A stretch of DNA of 6,878 nucleotides from Verrucomicrobiota bacterium. GTDB lineage: Bacteria; Verrucomicrobiota; Verrucomicrobiia; Limisphaerales; UBA11320. A program made the translations under genes and the position numbers. The stretch is from positions 1 through 6,878 of the forward strand of contig VHDG01000213.1 of the NCBI GenBank assembly GCA_016871475.1, in the 5' to 3' direction. Position 1 is the stretch's first letter, and each line of letters starts with the position of its first letter. The notes beneath the pieces were generated by a model. It saw nothing but the letters and a program-made list of their open reading frames with translations. It was not told the DNA's origin and did not search any database. Positions 4,096-6,878 of the stretch are shown here, piece after piece.

Positions 4096-6878
4096 ATGAA
4101 ACAAATCCCCCACCGATCCGTTTATAAGTGCCTGGTAATTATCGGTTTAATTGCAAACCTCGCGGTCGGATATCGCAGCGCCGCCCAGACCACGGGATAC
4201 GGTGTCGCTCAGGAGGTATGGCTCGGGTTGAGCACCAACGAGTTTGGTTTCGAGTTGGGAGCAGACTTCCTGTCGAAGGTTCCGAACACCAACCGCATCC
4301 AGCTTAACTTCTCCGTCGGCAGCACGGTGAACGGTTATGCTCAACGTCTGCGGGGGTTCGTCCTTCCGCCCATCACCGGGCCCTACACTTTCGCCGTCGC
4401 GGCGGATGATTGGGCGGAACTTTACCTAAGCTCCGATGAGACCCCTGGGAATCGTCAACGCATTGCCTTCACCCCCTCGCCCTCCGGGCTCAAAAACTTC
4501 GAAGCCTTTCCCAGTCAGCGATCTGCACCGATCACCCTGCTCTCGGGTCGACGTTACTACATCGAGGCCATCCACCGGGAAGGCACGGGTGCGGACTATA
4601 TCGACGTCCAGTGGTTGATTCCTGACGACACCCTGGAGAGTCCCATTCCTGGCCGAGCCACGGGTAAGCCGGGTCGTTTGATTCCTTTCCGCACCAACGC
4701 GGTGGCTGTCCCTGGTTTTTTTGTCCAACCCCCTCCAACCCTGAGTGTGTTGGAAGGACGCCCGGCTTTCATCAGCCTGCTCTCCAGCAACCAGTCCCCA
4801 CTCGTCTATCAGTGGCTGGAGGACGGGGTGGAAATCGCTGGAGCAAACCAACCGGTCCTGGAACTCAGCGCGGCCACTCAGGCGGCGAACGGCGGTAAGA
4901 AATACCGTTGCCGGGTGACTTCGGAGGCGGGGTCTACCCTTTCAGGTGAAACTCTCCTCACCATCACTCCTGATACCATTCGGCCCGCCGTGATCTCCGT
5001 TGCTTCCATCGGAACGGATGGGTTGCTCGTAAGCTTCTCCGAAACGGTGAGGCCACCTGCTGCCACCCAATTCTCCATCGATGGAGTGCAGATCCTGGGT
5101 GCACAGGTGACATTGGATCCTTCCCAGGTCCGGTTGCGCACCACAGCGATGACTCTCGGAGCATCCTATTCACTTCGCATTAACGGCGTTCAGGACCTGG
5201 CTGGGCTGGAGACAGAGCCGGGTGCCGCTTTCGCCTTCCAAGTTCGGAACAGCTACACCACCTCTGTCGGTGCAACCAATTCACTGGGAACCGTCACGAC
5301 GGTGGGGAGCAATGGATACGACGTGACAGCAACGGGCCGTGATATTGCAGGTCGAACCGATCAGTTTCTATTCGAGTGGATGCTGGTTCGAGGCAACTTT
5401 GACTATCAGGTTCGCGTGGAGTCGTTTTCCTTGGTGGAGCTTTTGAGCAAGGGCGGTCTGATGGCGCGTGACGATCTCTCAAGCACGGGCCGTTATGCCG
5501 CAGTGTTTGCCACGCCTTCCATCAATGGAACCATCTTCCAATCCCGCAACGCTGCGGGCAAGGACGCCACGGTCGCGGGTCTAACTCCGGTCAACTACCC
5601 CCATACCTGGCTCCGGCTCCAGCGTCAGGGCAACGTTTTCACAGGGCACGCGAGCACGGATGGCAGGAACTGGAGCCCGGTCAGTTCGGCGAACATTCTG
5701 ATGCCTGAATTCGTTTACCTGGGTTTGTCCGCGAGCAGCCGAACGACGAACGGTCAACCCACCTCCGTGAAGTTCCGGGATTTTGCTGATGCCACCGGGC
5801 AGTCGCTGGGTCAGGTGAAACCTTCAGATCGCGAACCCCCGGGGCCCAGCAGCCGCCGATCGGGCCTCACCATTTCAGAGATCATGTATCGGCCTGCTGA
5901 ACGACCGGATCGCCGCAGTCTCGAGTTTGTTGAGATCTTCAATTCTCAGCCCTACTTCGAGGATCTCAGCGGCCACCGTCTGAGCGGTGACATCGATTAT
6001 ACTTTTCCGACCAATACGATCCTGCCCGGAGGCGGCTATCTGGTGATCGCCAAGTCGCCTGCAGACATGGAGTTCGCGTATGGGCTCCGGGGCGTTCTGG
6101 GGCCTTACAGCAACAACATCCCAAATGACCTTGGGACACTGCGCCTTCGCAACGAGCTCGGTGCAATCCTGCTCGAGGTGGAATATGAGAGCCAGGATCC
6201 GTGGCCTATTGCAGCTGACGGCACCGGCCACTCGATCGTTCTTGCCCGCCCCTCCTATGGAGAGCTTCGTCATCATGGTTGGGATGCCAGCGACGTGAAG
6301 GGGGGATCGCCGGGAACCATGGACGGAGTGGGTTACGAGCCGGCACGAGGAGTAAAGATCAACGAGATCATGGCAAACCCAGGCATCGGGCAGACGGATT
6401 TCGTCGAGTTGTTCAACACGACTGCGGCGGAGATCGATCTTTCCGGAGCTTTTCTTTCAGACAGCCCATCGACGAACAAGTTTCAGATCCCTCCCGGGAC
6501 GCGGATTCCTGCAAGGGGCCGCGTTTCCTTCACCGAGGCAGAGCTTGGTTTTGGGCTGAGTTCGGGGGGTGAAACCCTGTTCCTGGTGAACGCCTCGAAC
6601 ACGCGGGTGATTGATGCTGTTCGAATCTTTGGTTCCTCACGCGGGGTTTCCCAGGGTCGATCTCCGGATGGGGAAGGTCCGCTTCACGAACTGACAACCT
6701 CCACCCCGGGCACGGCCAACAGCGGGCGCTTGAGGCGCGACATTGTGATCAACGAAATCATGTATGCTCCTGTGAGTGGTGACAACGATGACGAGTTCAT
6801 CGAGCTCTACAATCGAGGAAATCAAGACGTGAGCCTGGCGGGTTGGAGGATTGCGAACGGCGTGTCTTTCAATTTCCC
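4096..6878 (+). CDS. Large exported multidomain protein: PA14, Ig-like domains, beta-sandwich, tandem lamin-tail domains (incomplete at 3' end)
   Basis: About 927 codons are visible and the frame is still open at the window edge. ATG 4096 is the only standard start after an in-frame TAG at 4084; no Shine-Dalgarno is evident. A Sec signal peptide covers residues 1-30 (basic KQIPHRSVYK, hydrophobic LVIIGLIANLAVG, cleavage after SAA). Domains in order: PA14-like, about 37-178, with the GPYTF motif (95-99) and an AADD pair (Asp104-Asp105), a fold often used for carbohydrate binding; Ig-like, 206-292, with core Trp240 and Cys272 but no partner Cys in the first strand; an SbsA-type Ig-like domain, about 294-384 (RPAVISV to AFAFQV); a LamG/DUF1349-like beta-sandwich, about 407-563, with DQFLFEWMLVRGNF, LRLQRQGNVF and STDGRNWSPV; then three lamin-tail domains starting near 591, 753 and 884, each opening with I-x-E-I-M. 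The third is cut by the window. No catalytic motif is seen; adhesion or polysaccharide binding at the cell surface is inferred. Related verrucomicrobial proteins often continue with further such domains, sometimes a CotH-kinase domain, and a C-terminal sorting signal. It is probably transcribed separately from the enzymes upstream. Confidence 0.85.
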   Translation, partial: MKQIPHRSVYKCLVIIGLIANLAVGYRSAAQTTGYGVAQEVWLGLSTNEFGFELGADFLSKVPNTNRIQLNFSVGSTVNGYAQRLRGFVLPPITGPYTFAVAADDWAELYLSSDETPGNRQRIAFTPSPSGLKNFEAFPSQRSAPITLLSGRRYYIEAIHREGTGADYIDVQWLIPDDTLESPIPGRATGKPGRLIPFRTNAVAVPGFFVQPPPTLSVLEGRPAFISLLSSNQSPLVYQWLEDGVEIAGANQPVLELSAATQAANGGKKYRCRVTSEAGSTLSGETLLTITPDTIRPAVISVASIGTDGLLVSFSETVRPPAATQFSIDGVQILGAQVTLDPSQVRLRTTAMTLGASYSLRINGVQDLAGLETEPGAAFAFQVRNSYTTSVGATNSLGTVTTVGSNGYDVTATGRDIAGRTDQFLFEWMLVRGNFDYQVRVESFSLVELLSKGGLMARDDLSSTGRYAAVFATPSINGTIFQSRNAAGKDATVAGLTPVNYPHTWLRLQRQGNVFTGHASTDGRNWSPVSSANILMPEFVYLGLSASSRTTNGQPTSVKFRDFADATGQSLGQVKPSDREPPGPSSRRSGLTISEIMYRPAERPDRRSLEFVEIFNSQPYFEDLSGHRLSGDIDYTFPTNTILPGGGYLVIAKSPADMEFAYGLRGVLGPYSNNIPNDLGTLRLRNELGAILLEVEYESQDPWPIAADGTGHSIVLARPSYGELRHHGWDASDVKGGSPGTMDGVGYEPARGVKINEIMANPGIGQTDFVELFNTTAAEIDLSGAFLSDSPSTNKFQIPPGTRIPARGRVSFTEAELGFGLSSGGETLFLVNASNTRVIDAVRIFGSSRGVSQGRSPDGEGPLHELTTSTPGTANSGRLRRDIVINEIMYAPVSGDNDDEFIELYNRGNQDVSLAGWRIANGVSFNF

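Noticed and set aside
5875..6276. Minus-strand frame (133 codons) within the exported-protein gene
   Set aside because: It is antisense to a continuous lamin-tail coding region with no independent support.

Overview
The window looks like a chromosomal segment from a moderately GC-rich Gram-negative bacterium. Verrucomicrobiota is the best guess, possibly the Pedosphaera/Limisphaerales side of that phylum. This rests on two things. One is the large exported protein at the right end, with PA14, Ig-like, beta-sandwich and repeated lamin-tail domains, an architecture common in that phylum. The other is an intergenic block that reads like the recurrent 'SAGVPPA / AGGTPALP' interspersed repeat I associate with those genomes. 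The taxonomic call is an inference, because no rRNA or marker gene is present.

Layout, all on the + strand. Positions 2-148 are the C-terminal end of a gene that resembles a LysR-type regulator. Positions 297-1211 encode an alpha/beta hydrolase of the epoxide-hydrolase type with an apparent Sec signal peptide; a small hairpin sits directly before its preferred start. Positions 1394-2536 encode a complete soluble bacterial cytochrome P450. Positions 2635-3675 encode a family-2 (acetylserotonin/hydroxyindole type) SAM-dependent O-methyltransferase. Positions 3676-4095 hold no convincing gene; they contain two hairpins and the suspected interspersed repeat. From 4096 to the window edge runs an open, unfinished reading frame for a large secreted multidomain protein.

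The hydrolase, P450 and O-methyltransferase are co-directional, with gaps of 182 and 98 bp. They form a plausible small tailoring cassette (oxidise, methylate, hydrolyse) that could act on a small molecule, with the LysR-like gene as a possible regulator. No backbone synthase or redox partner is in view, so the substrate cannot be named. The secreted protein at the right looks like a separate unit, divided from the cassette by the 420-bp non-coding stretch. Nothing here is clearly a new system. The points most worth following are the cassette, the exported hydrolase beside two cytosolic enzymes, G7 tracts inside the P450 and methyltransferase genes, the interspersed repeat, and the tandem lamin-tail architecture.
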